This document shows positions 51,054 to 63,131 of a DNA stretch of 64,000 bases, piece after piece (the first letter of the stretch is position 1; every line of letters starts with the position of its first letter). Source of the stretch: Temnothorax longispinosus (taxonomy: Eukaryota > Arthropoda > Insecta > Hymenoptera > Formicidae); assembly GCF_030848805.1 (NCBI RefSeq), contig NC_092362.1, positions 7,936,001 through 8,000,000 of the forward strand, in the 5' to 3' direction. The notes below the pieces were generated by a model. It was given only the letters and a program-made list of their open reading frames with translations, did not search any database and was not told the DNA's origin. Position numbers and translations under genes: made by a program.

Positions 51054-52870
51054 CCTTATACGCGATCAAAGGTCCATAATTTTAATCGCATATAAAGTTA
51101 AGTCTAATCAACCGAATTTAAAAGAATTATATATGAAATAGGGGTAGAAAAGACCGAAGTAAAAATTGTTTTTTCAGTTTTCGATACCAATGTGTTGCTT
51201 CTGTTCGAAAACGTCGAATTTAAATTTTTTGAGGATCGGTTTTGAGGATCGGCTATCCATCCAATAACTTAGGGTAGATTAAGGCGAATCGGATTAATAT
51301 AAGTTTTAAGACAATTTTCGTCAGGGTTTTATTTTAAACGAGCTATTTTATCGTGCTAATTATTTTAAAATGTCTGTGGTTGCTCTAACTTGCGCAAATA
51401 TTGAGATATTGGGCTTAACCCTCACAAGTCACACTGGGTCGATTTTACCCGACGCCAACTCAACACATGCGTATATCTCCAAATAGGGGAGAGGGGGAAA
51501 GTTGGTTAGTAGCTGGAAAAATCGCTTTTTGGTAGTTGAAATAAAGGCCCACAAGTGTCGCTCCAGTGCTGGTTTGCCTGTTGAGCAGGAAGCGTCCGAA
51601 ATCTCCTGTCGGGTAAAAAAGACCCAGTGTGACTTCAGTGTCTCAATTTCGTCATTATAATAAATCCAAAATACAGGTTTATTTGAAGTGAACACATTTT
51701 ATTTGAAGTGAATTAAAGTGTTTTTGTATACGTGTAATGTTTTTTTTTTTTATAATTGGAGTATTTATAATGTAAATGTGATTGTTTTCCAGCAATATGG
51801 AGACACGTGCGCGCGTGAGACGCATAGCAAAAAATAAAAATAAAAAAATTCAATAAAAATTCAATAAAAATTTTGAATAAAAATTCAATTTTCAATAAAA
51901 ATTCAATTCAATAAAAATTTTGAAAATAAATTTTTTCTTAATCACTTGTACACCCAATACTTTACACATACTTTTTTTTCTCTTTAAATAATTATTATTT
52001 GATGATAAAAAAAGTTTAAATAATGATTTTTATAATTTTTTTTCAATTTTATTGACAAAAACAAACGTACATGCACGAAAAATACGTTTTAAAAAATACC
52101 GATTTTTAATAAAAAAAAAATTGTTTAATTAAAAATTTTTTAAAAAATGGCTTATACAACCTTAAAGTACATGTCTTCAGCTTTAAAATGACCACCTATA
52201 AAGTTTATTTTTTTTAATTTTTAAAGGAAAAACAACAGTTTAAAAAAAAATCAGTTTTAAAAAAAAATGTCTTTATATTTTTCAAAATACAAAAAAAAGG
52301 ATAAAATTTAGAGCAAAACAAACTAAACAGTCGTATTTCTGAGAATCTGGCGATGAATTTAAAAAAAAAACACGTCCCAAAAGCTTGCTTAGACTTGAAG
52401 TTACAAGCGTTTCAAAATCGCTCGGGTAACAAAGACCCAGTGTGACCCCAATGCGCTGTGGCGTAAGTGTGACTTGTGAGGGTTAATTTTAATTGATAGA
52501 GTATCATTCAAGGAAGGTTGGTATTGAATTTGGCGATAATCGGTAAAGGGATTCTTTTTAAAAAAATTTTTCAATTTTTATAGAAATGTCCATAATTGCT
52601 CTTTCACAAATATTGAGATTTTTGATAATCGATAAAGGGATTCTTTTAAAAAAAATTTTTCAATTTTTATAGAAATGTCCGTAATTGCTCTAACTTCTGC
52701 AAATATTGAGATATCGGGCTTAATTTTTTTTAAATTGATAGAGTATCATTTAAGGAAGGTTGGTATTGAATTTGGCGATGATCGGTAAAGGGGTTCTTTT
52801 AAAAAAATTTTGAATTTTTTTAGAAATGTCCGTTGTTCTAACTTCCACAAATATTGAGATATCGTTAGAA
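51054..52870. repeat. Dispersed repeat (right part), with nested MITE
   Basis: It continues the block from 43988 after one ACCAG copy (CCTTATACGCGATCAAAGG). AGGAAGGTTGGTATTGAATT occurs at 52511 and 52754, and AAATATTGAGATAT several times with a period of roughly 150-240 bp. It is interrupted at 51419-52482. Confidence 0.72.
51419..52482. mobile_element. piggyBac-like MITE (1064 bp), TTAA flanks
   Basis: CCCTCACAAGTCACAC at 51419 and its inverse ending at 52482 lie between TTAA (51415-51418) and TTAA (52483-52486). TIRs starting CCC with TTAA duplication are typical of piggyBac. A subterminal GGGTC/GACCC motif is repeated (51436, 51617, 52430). No transposase. The interior is A/T-rich. Confidence 0.85.
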
Positions 52871-53779
52871 TGCAATATGCAAACCGGCGGAATTCGTCGT
52901 TGTACAATACAATTCGCCTTGCTGTTTGCAACGAATATTTATAATTCGCTTCGAATATTTTAGAGTGAGAAATGTCAATTTTTGAGATCGTTCGATGCGA
53001 ACGTTCAAACTGATCCTGTAATATCGAAAGTCCCCTCTGCCTATACTTGTGTCGTGTATTTTCAAAACACGTGCGACTGACGTGACAATAATTTATAATC
53101 CTTTTCAACTTTAAATCTACCTTAGCTGATAATAAAAACGTTGAATTTAATCTTTTGCATTCGTAATAATTTGAACTCCATGTATCAGCCAGTTAATAAA
53201 TTCTTTTACCTGTTCTTTATGTAGAAATATAAGAAACAATTAAACAGGTGATATACAGTGCAAGGAAAAATGGATCTAAAATCGATGAATGTAGAGAAAC
53301 TAAACCACACTGGTGCAGTTCTTTTGGTAGCTCGAAGGATTAATTGATTTGAAGATTCCGAAAGTTTAATATCTATTTTAAAAATAATGTTGAATCAAGA
53401 GACACGGTAGTGTCTCGCGCCAAGTAGAGACCCTATAATAAGAGTCTGGCCAACGTCCGACATTTTTCCTCAAAAACCCACGAGAGAGAAAACGATATAT
53501 ATACTATCTCACTCTGTCGTGGCGTGTCAGGCGTGTGTGGTGGCGTAACTCACATAACCTGAAACGGTCTCTACCTGAAACTACCGAGTGCCGGCACGTG
53601 CACTGTAAAATTACTATTGCGACGCAATAACAGCTTTCGTTATCAGTAGAATGAACGGAACTCTAAAGGGATTTCTGCGATTGTGTCCACCAGCACGCAA
53701 TTAGACAGTCTTATCGAATTATATAGGTGCTATACCATTGCACGCGATAGAAGATATTGCGAGTTTTACAAGTTTAATC
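52871..53779. other. No gene seen; palindromic motif at 53401
   Basis: It contains ATCAAGAGACACGGTAGTGT (53394), which recurs at 55886. GAGACACGGTAGTGTCTC is itself a stem with a GGTA loop. The surrounding sequence could be the 5' part of the element that carries the following P-like fragment. Confidence 0.4.
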
Positions 53780-54759
53780 ATTTCTAAATGGTTTTCCCTT
53801 GTAACATCAAGAAGTTGTAAATTAGCACTTGGTACAAAGATGAAAAAATATATAATGAAACTATTGATTTTTTAAATGAAGTTATTAATATCTTTAAGCA
53901 ATTAGAAATAGGTAAAGGTGATTTTAAACCGGTGCAAAGAGGCATAATAATTACCACTAAATCAATAATTGATTTAACTAAATATCTTATCACAAATAAA
54001 AAATTTAAAGTTATTTTTACTTCTCGGTTTACACAGGACTGTATTGAAAATCTTTTCTCCCAAATAAGAGCTAAAAATGTCATACCTCATCCGCTACAGT
54101 TTAAAAATGATTTAAAATTAATTTCCGTTGCAATGTATATGAAGTGTATAAGTAGTAGTAATTATGATGACGATGATAAGGAATATTTGTCAGGATTTCT
54201 TGAATACATATCAGATGAAAAAAGAAAAAAAAAGATTCAATCTAGTAATATTATAAAAGATAACAATAATAATATTCCACTGTTTAATGAAAATGCAAAT
54301 GTATTGAACATGTCATCTCTTGAAATGAATTCTTTATATAATATTGCTGGATATATTTTGCAATCAATTCATAAAATATGTGTAACATGTATAAATTGTT
54401 TAAAATCAGTTTTATCAAAAACACCATTGCGCTATTCATTTGCAAAATTAGTGAAACTAAAAAGTTACACAACAAATTCATTATATTTTCCTAATATAAA
54501 AACATTTATATTATTTTGGAAATTAGAACAAATGTTCCGTCATTATTCGAAATATTTTGATAATATAAAAGATTTGAAATCTTTTTTAATAGATAAATTT
54601 AATAAGGTTAAGACCGATCATATTTTGAATTGTCACCAGTTACATAAAAAAATAATAAGTCGATTTGTCGTATTTAGATTAAAAGTTTTTAATAAGAAAA
54701 AGTGTACCACATTAAGCAAGAGATACGATAGCAAAAGTATGGCAATGCATGTTAAATAA
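53780..54759 (+). pseudogene. P/THAP9-like transposase, C-terminal fragment
   Basis: The open frame from at least 53932 (upstream continuation EKIYNETIDFLNEVINIFKQ) contains FTSRFTQDCIENLFSQIRAK and PLQFKNDLKLISVAMYMK, the conserved IENLFSQIR block of the P/THAP9 family. Later blocks are YNIAGYILQSIHKICVTCIN and LRYSFAKLVKLKSYTTNSL. The family's THAP finger and N-terminal catalytic region are absent. It is more divergent and AT-richer than the P element at 1816-4843, so it is a different lineage. It ends LSKRYDSKSMAMHVK. Confidence 0.75.
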
Positions 54760-54889
54760 ATAATTTTATAATACTTTTAAAATTTCCGTTTATTCTACCT
54801 TTTCTTTACATTTTATTATTTTTTATAAACAATTCAATATAAAAACATAAATACACAGAATATTTAAACAGCAGATACTTGTGTAGATA

Positions 54890-55732
54890 TACAGGGTGTC
54901 CGAAAAATCGCCTACTCCACTTCGGGAGGTGATTCGGGACACAAAAACAAGCAAAAAAGTTCATACAAACATAGGTCCGAAAATGAGCCGTTTCCGAGTT
55001 ATAGCCACTTTTATGTTCAAAAATCGTAAATTTTTATTTTTAATTTTTTTTAATAACAATTACCAAATTCTCTCAAGTTTCTGTCTACATTTCGAAAAGA
55101 CGCTATTCCCGGTACATTTCGATTTAGAAAAGACTGGATGTATAATCTTCTTGCCTCGGCAGCATTACTTTGAGCAAGACCATACATAAGATGCATATCA
55201 GCTAATTCATTAAAACTTAAACGATCCATTGATATGAATACGGAAAGATTAGATACAACCTAAAAGTAAGGTGTTGTTAAATAATAATTCGAAACTTATT
55301 GAAAAGCCGTGATTTACTTACTGATTTTGAATAGGCGTGAAAACAACTGATTTCAAGTAGCCGTGAAAACAACTGATTTTGAATAGCCGTGAAAACAACT
55401 GATTTTGAATAGCCGTAAAAACAACTGATTTCAAGTAGCCGTGAAAACAACTGATTTCTTTTAAAAGTAATGTAATCGTATTTACAAATATTGAAAAATT
55501 GAAAAAAAAATAAAAAAATTAAAAATATTTAAAAATAAAAATTTTTAATTTAAGAAATAATTAAGAAAGAAGGATGCCAAGCGGATTCTAAATTACGATT
55601 TTTGAACATAAAAGTGGCTATAACTCGGAAACGGCTCATTTCCGGACCTATGTTTGTATGAACTTTTTTGCTTGTTTTTGGGTCCAGAATCACCTCCCGA
55701 AGTGGAGTAGGCAATTTTTCGGACACCCTGTA
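54890..55732. mobile_element. Long-TIR element, TACAGGGTGT group (843 bp)
   Basis: TACAGGGTGTCCGAAAAATC at 54890 is mirrored at 55732, with about 150 bp of inverted similarity (GAGCCGTTTCCGAGTTATAG on the left) and TA at each border. No transposase. The interior holds a 27-bp tandem repeat. Confidence 0.85.
55320..55462 (+). repeat. 27-bp tandem repeat, five copies
   Basis: TAGCCGTGAAAACAACTGAT with TTC/TTT variants recurs every 27 bp inside the long-TIR element. Confidence 0.88.
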
Positions 55733-56425
55733 TAATATACAAAATATAATGAACAGATTTATTGAATTATTTTTTTAAATTTTACATAAATATAATATAA
55801 AAATTTATAATTAAACTACTATATTAACAATATTTTTACTCTATAAAACGTTTATTTTTTAATTGTGTTGTTAAAATTTGCGATTATCAAGAGACACGGT
55901 AGTGTCTCGCGCCAAGTACACGCGGAGCGAGACCGACCGTGACTCTTTTACGCGACGCGACGGGTTGCGAGTACTCGAGATGTTGAGATCTTGATAACGA
56001 GTGAACGGATCAAGTTCTAAGTAGGCTTGATCGACAACTTGGGGTCCAATTAGGGGGGGGGGGTTCTTATAATATTCCGCTACGTGCCCTACGAGCGGAG
56101 ATATTGCGACGCAAAGTCCAAATGTGAAAATTTTTTATTAAGATACGTCGTCGTCTACGTCGACCGCTCTCATCTCAATATTATTATGATTATCAGAGAA
56201 ACGTCATTTTCACTTTTTCGACGCTGGCGGCGCAGGTATCGCCAGTTTCGATATCGCGCGCGTATTTCGAAATTAGGTCGATAGACTTATCGGTCAGGAG
56301 GAAGATTTCTATTTAGGTAAATTAGGTATATACTTATATAATATATATTGAGTCAATTGCTTCATGTTTATCTGGAGAGATTTCGTATCCTTACATCGTA
56401 TTACCACCGTTGCCGGAAAAGAAAG
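55733..56425. other. Spacer with second copy of the palindromic motif
   Basis: ATCAAGAGACACGGTAGTGT at 55886 repeats the motif from 53394 in direct orientation. A poly-G run lies at 56055-56065. The 66-codon frame at 56084-56284 shows no family. Confidence 0.4.
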
Positions 56426-56476
56426 TTCTCTACGCTTTTGGCAGAAAATGCCGCTAGGGAATTTTTAAGTCGATTC

Positions 56477-57521
56477 TTATGAATCAAGCTTGAATTCGAT
56501 GTCTAGGTATCTCAGGTTGCCGATGACAAGGTCCAGATAGTGCGCTTTATAGTTTTCGGTGTCCAGGTGTAATAATACGTTGAATTCGATGTCTACGTGT
56601 CCCAGGTTGCCGATGACGAGGTCCACATAGTGCGCTCCGTAGTTTTCGGTGTCTACGTGTATTAATACCTTGAATTCGATGTCCACGTGTCCCAGGTTGC
56701 CGATGACGGGATCCAGATAGTGCGCTTCATAGTTTTCGGTGTCTACGTGTATTAATACCTTGAATTCGATGTCCACGTGTCCCAGGTTGCCGATGACGGG
56801 ATCCAGATAGTGCGCTTCATAGTTTTCGGTGTCCAGGTGTAATCGTACGTTGAATTCGATGTCTAGGTGTTCCAGGTTGCCGATGACGAGGTCCACATAG
56901 TGCGCTCCGTAGTTTTCGGTGTCTACGTGTATTAATACCTTGAATTCGATGTCCATGTGTCCCAGGTTGCCGATGACGGGATCCAGATAGTGCGCTTCAT
57001 AGTTTTCGGTGTCCAGGTGTAATCGTACGTTGAATTTGATGTCTATGTGTCCCAGGTTGCCGATGACGAGGTCCACATAGTGCGCTCCGTAGTTTTCGGT
57101 GTCTACGTGTATTAATACCTTGAATTCGATGTCCACGTGTCCCAGGTTGCCGATGACGGGATCCAGATAGTGCGCTTCATAGTTTTCGGTGTCTACGTGT
57201 ATTAATACCTTGAATTCGATGTCCACGTGTCCCAGGTTGCCAATGACGGGATCCAGATAGTGCGCTTCATAGTTTTCGGTGTCCAGGTGTAATCGTATGT
57301 TGAATTCGATGTCTAGGTGTCCCAGGTTGCCGATGACGAGGTCCACATAGTGCGCTCCGTAGTTTTCGGTGTCTACGTGTATTAATACCTTGAATTCGAT
57401 GTCCATGTGTTCCAGGTTGCCGATGACGGGATCCAGATAGTGCGCTTCATAGTTTTCGGTGTCCAGGTGTAATCGTATGTTGAATTTGATGTCTATGTGT
57501 CCCAGGTTGCCGATGACGAGG
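56477..57521 (-). repeat. 90-bp repeat array with open frame (minus)
   Basis: About 11.5 units of 90 bp encode a 30-residue repeat in one frame. Two unit types alternate: DIEFKVLIHVDTENYGAHYV and DIEFNVRLHLDTENYEAHYL, each followed by DLVIGNLGH or DPVIGNLGH. The frame ends DIEFKLDS and a stop at the outer edge. No start codon context, signal peptide or known fold is evident. Because the unit is a multiple of three, the open frame could persist without selection. Confidence 0.88.
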
Positions 57522-57522
57522 C

Positions 57523-57834
57523 AACCTGGGACACATGGACATCGAATTCGAGGTATTAATACACGTAGACACCGAAAACTACGGAGCGCACTATGTGGAC
57601 CTCGTCATCGGCAACGTGGGACACCTAGACATCGAATTCAACGTATTATTACATCTGAACACCGAAAACTATGGAGCGCACTATCTGGAACCCGTCATCG
57701 GCAACCTGGAACACGTGGACATCGAATTCAAGGTATTAATACACCTGGATACTGAAAACTATAAAGCGCACTATGTGGACCTCGTCATCGGCAACCTGGG
57801 ACACCTAGACATCGAATTCAAGCTTGATTCATAA
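57523..57834 (+). repeat. 90-bp repeat array, inverted partner (plus)
   Basis: About 3.5 units in opposite orientation directly abut the previous array (junction GACGAGGCAACCTGGG at 57517-57532). It encodes the same 30-residue unit and ends DIEFKLDS-stop. The pair (about 56450-57866) is itself a palindrome ending CCGCTAGGGAATTTTTAA on both sides. Confidence 0.88.
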
Positions 57835-57867
57835 GAATCGATTTAAAAATTCCCTAGCGGCAGAATT

Positions 57868-58105
57868 AAAATTATGTCATGACATAATAAAAATTCGCTG
57901 AATTAAAATTATGTCTAGACATAATAAAAATTAGACGAATTAAAATTATGTCTAGACATAATAAAAATTGGATGAATTAAAATTATGTCTTGACATAATA
58001 AAAATTGGATGAATTAAAATTATGTCTGACAAAAATAATTCCGCATTTTTATTATGTGTATACACATAATTTTAATTCATACAATTTTTATTATGTGTAC
58101 ACATA
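57868..58105. repeat. Array of short palindromic units (left arm)
   Basis: Units of about 35 bp contain ATTATGTCTAGACATAAT-type palindromes (CATGACATAAT, TCTAGACATAAT, TCTTGACATAAT, GTGTATACACATAAT) separated by AAAATTNGATGAATTAAA. About six units, mirrored at 62868-63105. Confidence 0.85.
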
Positions 58106-59440
58106 ATTGGTTTTCGAATGAACGTAAAACGTATTTGTTATAATATCCATTATTGAAAATCGATATGCGCGACAAAAGCTCTTGTATATCATTATTTATG
58201 TTATTATTTATTATATATATTTCTATCCATATATTTTCAGTATTATTGTTACATTAGAAAAATTATTGGCATTTAGGATACGAATCTTTTTCCGTTAGTT
58301 TGTAAGTTTCATGATTAAAAAGATCATGTCGTATCATTAACATATACCTAAGATTTATAGAATCGTTATTAATTTTATTATATATCTCAATTGCGCGAAT
58401 CTCAAATATGTTTTGTAAAAATTATGCATAATATTCCTATGCAAGGATACTTGTTTAATTATTTCTTTCTATTGCATTTAAGTATAGAAAAATATACAAT
58501 TTCTATGTGTTTGCACTTTATATTTAATGAGCAGGCAATTAAATATATATGATTCAATTTGCGTCTATGTCTCTTTATTGACTGACATAGTTATATACTT
58601 TTAAATCTTTTTCTTTTCTGAAATTCAATCAATTGAATAGCAAAAACTACGTTATCATATTATATATTTTTGGTACGTAGTGTGCAAATGTATTTTGAAA
58701 TAAAGATTATATATTTTCTACTGAATTATTTGCACACACGTGCGGTTTCAGAGAATCATTTTTCGCCAACTCAAATATGTTCCTACTCAACTGTTAAAAT
58801 ATGAAAGATAATTTTATCTAGTTGTGACATTCGCTCGAATTCCCGAAATAATTTTCAAGGATGAGAGTACGAATATATATATATCGTACTATTTAATATT
58901 TATAATTAATAGAAAATTATAAACGATGCGTTATGTATGAGAAATTTAACAGAATTGCTTTCATCAAATAGAATTAATTTGCGATTAGTTGAAGGGAATA
59001 AAAAAATAAACAAATCAGGTAAATTTCAGACACGTGTTACAGGTGTCTATCTGTAATTATTAAAAATATCGATACCTGAACATATACAGTTGCGAACAAC
59101 ATTCAGTAAGACACGCGAATAAAAATAAATAAAAAATTTTACAGTTAACAACTTATTAACATTAATCATGCTATATTGCGATTATGTTTTATGTTAAAAT
59201 TGAAAAATATATACAAAGTGTACAACTAAAAGGGTTACAGATTATTATTTTTAAAAAACTAAGCAAAATATTAAATTGTTGTTTTCTTTAGAAATAATAG
59301 TCCGTAACACTTTTACCTTGTATATACTGTTTATAAGATTATAAGATATATTGTTTATAAGATTAAGATGCGTAACACTACAAAAAGGCGTGATATCCGT
59401 ACAAATTACCTTTTTTTTAAAAAAAGGTAAAAAAAAGGCG
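58106..59440. other. Left arm unique AT-rich sequence
   Basis: Mirrored at 61530-62867 with almost no change. No frame with a recognisable domain and no RNA gene seen. Confidence 0.6.
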
Positions 59441-59463
59441 CCAAGTACACGCATAGTAGTGTA

Positions 59464-59640
59464 TATGTTGTTACCTCGAAAAAGAAAGAAAGTGGTAGTA
59501 TTATACATCGAAAAAATCTAAGTAACAAGTGATAGACGTAATCTTTATTACCTCGAAAAAAAAGAAAGTGGTAGTATTATACATCGAAAAAACCTAAGTA
59601 ACAAGTGATAGACGTAATATTTATATCTCGAAAAATCTCG
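59464..59640 (+). repeat. 80-bp tandem repeat near the loop (mirrored)
   Basis: AAAGTGGTAGTATTATACAT recurs at about 59489 and 59566, followed by GTAACAAGTGATAGACGTAA both times. It is mirrored at 61330-61500. Confidence 0.8.
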
Positions 59641-59905
59641 AAAAAATCTAACCAGTAGTATCTTTATTTCCGAAAAATTATAACCCAAGTGATACACATC
59701 ACAAAATTATGTTACCTTATCAAAAAGAAGAGTCGCGCTTCAAGTGATCTATTACAATTACAAAAAAGAAATGATATCTCTTTAAATTACAGCGCCAATT
59801 ACAGAGAGAACATATATATTGCCTCAAAAAATAATTGTTGCACTACTTTGAAAAATCTTTACATTGTGTCAATTAGAAAAGAATGTATGATAACAATTTT
59901 ATAAG

Positions 59906-60270
59906 ATTAAAAAATTTTATTTAAATTTAACAAGGGAATACAAGATATTTAAATACAAAGTTTACATGTGTATTTTTTAGTGGTCACAAAGAATTACAGA
60001 GGTAACAGTACAAAATAAAAATATTTTATTAAACTACATAAATTTTTCTTGTAAAAAAACTTGGCGCTGCTAGACCTCGAAATTTTAAATAAATAAATAA
60101 ATTTATCCTCTACTTAATTATAAGCCGCATTATCCGCCGTCCGCGTCGTCACGCACACCCATATCACTCACTCGCACATCCACGCTGATAATCATTTACT
60201 ATTACTCCCATCGCATTCTTTTCTGAATTATTTTTAGTTATTGTTGTTCTTATTTGTTATCATAAAATAA
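59906..60270. other. Loop of the giant foldback
   Basis: Unpaired segment of about 365 bp. AT-rich, with a CG-containing stretch at 60126-60190. No gene seen. Confidence 0.6.
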
Positions 60271-60418
60271 TTAATAATCATAAAATTGTTATCATAAATT
60301 CTTTTCTAATTGACACAATGTAAAGATTTTTCAAAGTAGTGCAACAATTATTTTTTGAGGCAATATATATGTTCTCTCTGTAATTGGCGCTGTAATTTAA
60401 AGAGATATCATTTCTTTT

Positions 60419-61195
60419 GGCACGAACACGATAACCGGGGCCCCTTGATTTGACTGTGGTTTCTGGTAGTATTTTTTACGCTGAACAAAAAATTATATAG
60501 ATCTTATAGGGCTAACTGCTTTAGTTTTCGAGATATGCAGTATTAAAGCGTGAACCTCGGTTCGCGTGAAAAGTGTATGCGTGAACTATTTCGGGACTAC
60601 CGCACCTCCACCGAAAACACGGGGGGGGGGGTGCGTGAACCTCGGTTCGCGTGGAAAGTGTATGCGTGAACTATTTCGGGACTACCGCACCTCCCCCGAA
60701 AGCACGGGGGGGGGGTGTGCGTGAACCTCGGTTCGCGTGGAAAGTGTATGCGTGAACTATTTCGGGACTACCGCACCTCCCCCGAAAGCACGGGGGGGGG
60801 GTGTGCGTGAACCTCGGTTTGCGTGAAAAGTGTATGCGTGAATAATTTCGACATATATATTAGTTATTATGCTTTCCAATACTCAAAATAGCTGCTATAT
60901 TTTCAAAACTTTTTTTTGTTAATAACTTTTTAATGAATAACGAGCGACGGCTAAAACCTTTTGAAGGTCACTCGGGGTCGTGACTTTGACAACATATATC
61001 AAGGTCATTGAAATCGGTGAGGTCGCCCTTAATCTAGACATTTACCAAGTTATATTTATTTTGAGCTTTAATACTGCATATCTCGAAAACTAAAGCAGTT
61101 AGCCCTATAAGACCTATATAATTTTTTGTTCAGCGTAAAAAATACTACCAGAAACCACAGTCAAATCAAGGGGCTCCGGTTATCGTGTTCTCCCC
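60419..61195. mobile_element. 777-bp MITE, 8-bp TSD, in the foldback arm
   Basis: The ends GGCACGAACACGATAACCGG and, inverted, GGGGAGAACACGATAACCGG lie between identical TTTCTTTT (60411-60418, 61196-61203). Inverted similarity runs about 125 bp. Removing it restores the right arm of the foldback. The 8-bp duplication suggests hAT or a similar superfamily. No transposase. Confidence 0.88.
60549..60850 (+). repeat. 84-86-bp tandem repeat inside the MITE
   Basis: GCGTGAACCTCGGTT starts at 60549, 60633, 60719 and 60805. Each full unit has a run of 9-11 G and CTATTTCGGGACTACCGCAC. Confidence 0.9.
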
Positions 61196-63131
61196 TTTCT
61201 TTTTTGTAATTGTAATAGATCACTTGAAGCGCGACTCTTCTTTTTGATAAGGTAACATAATTTTGTGATGTGTATCACTTAGGTTATAATTTTTCGGAAA
61301 TAAAGATACTACTGGTTAGATTTTTTCGAGATTTTTCGAGATATAAATATTACGTCTATCACTTGTTACTTAGGTTTTTTCGATGTATAATACTACCACT
61401 TTCTTTTTTTTCGAGGTAATAAAGATTACGTCTATCACTTGTTACTTAGGTTTTTTCGATGTATAATACTACCACTTTCTTTCTTTTTCGAGGTAACAAC
61501 ATATACACTACTATGCGTGTACTTGGCGCCTTTTTTTACCTTTTTTTTAAAAAAAGGTAATTTTGTACGGATATCACGCCTTTTTGTAGTGTTACGCATC
61601 TTAATCTTATAAACAATATATCTTATAATCTTATAAACAGTATATACAAGGTAAAAGTGTTACGGACTATTATTTCTAAAGAAAACAACAATTTAATATT
61701 TTGCTTAGTTTTTTAAAAATAATAATCTGTAACCCTTTTAGTTGTACACTTTGTATATATTTTTCAATTTTAACATAAAACATAATCGCAATATAGCATG
61801 ATTAATGTTAATAAGTTGTTAACTGTAAAATTTTTTATTTATTTTTATTCGCGTGTCTTACTGAATGTTGTTCGCAACTGTATATGTTCAGGTATCGATA
61901 TTTTTAATAATTACAGATAGACACCTGTAACACGTGTCTGAAATTTACCTGATTTGTTTATTTTTTTATTCCCTTCAACTAATCGCAAATTAATTCTATT
62001 TGATGAAAGCAATTCTGTTAAATTTCTCATACATAACGCATCGTTTATAATTTTCTATTAATTATAAATATTAAATAGTACGATATATATATATTCGTAC
62101 TCTCATCCTTGAAAATTATTTCGGGAATTCGAGCGAATGTCACAACTAGATAAAATTATCTTTCATATTTTAACAGTTGAGTAGGAACATATTTGAGTTG
62201 GCGAAAAATGATTCTCTGAAACCGCACGTGTGTGCAAATAATTCAGTAGAAAATATATAATCTTTATTTCAAAATACATTTGCACACTACGTACCAAAAA
62301 TATATAATATGATAACGTAGTTTTTGCTATTCAATTGATTGAATTTCAGAAAAGAAAAAGATTTAAAAGTATATAACTATGTCAGTCAATAAAGAGACAT
62401 AGACGCAAATTGAATCATATATATTTAATTGCCTGCTCATTAAATATAAAGTGCAAACACATAGAAATTGTATATTTTTCTATACTTAAATGCAATAGAA
62501 AGAAATAATTAAACAAGTATCCTTGCATAGGAATATTATGCATAATTTTTACAAAACATATTTGAGATTCGCGCAATTGAGATATATAATAAAATTAATA
62601 ACGATTCTATAAATCTTAGGTATATGTTAATGATACGACATGATCTTTTAATACATGAAACTTACAAACTAACGGAAAAAGATTCGTATCCTAAATGCCA
62701 ATAATTTTTCTAATGTAACAATAATACTGAAATATATGGATAGAAATATATATAATAAATAATAACATAAATAATGATATACAAGAGCTTTTGTCGCGCA
62801 TATCGATTTTCAATAATGGATATTATAACAAATACGTTTTACGTTCATTCGAAAACAAATTATGTGTACACATAATAAAAATTGTATGAATTAAAATTAT
62901 GTGTATACACATAATAAAAATGCGGAATTATTTTTGTCAGACATAATTTTAATTCATCCAATTTTTATTATGTCAAGACATAATTTTAATTCATCCAATT
63001 TTTATTATGTCTAGACATAATTTTAATTCGTCCAATTTTTATTATGTCTAGACATAATTTTAATTCAGCGAATTTTTATTATGTCATGACATAATTTTAA
63101 TTCTGCCGCTAGGGAATTTTTAAATCGATTC

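Noticed and set aside
51429..51695. 88-codon minus-strand frame with WVFFTRQEIS
   Set aside because: Lies within the piggyBac-like MITE ends and shows no transposase motif.
56084..56284. 66-codon arginine-rich frame
   Set aside because: No domain, no splice signals and no paralogue in the window.
56477..57521. CRISPR-like array
   Set aside because: Units are contiguous 90-bp tandem repeats without unique spacers, in a eukaryotic context.
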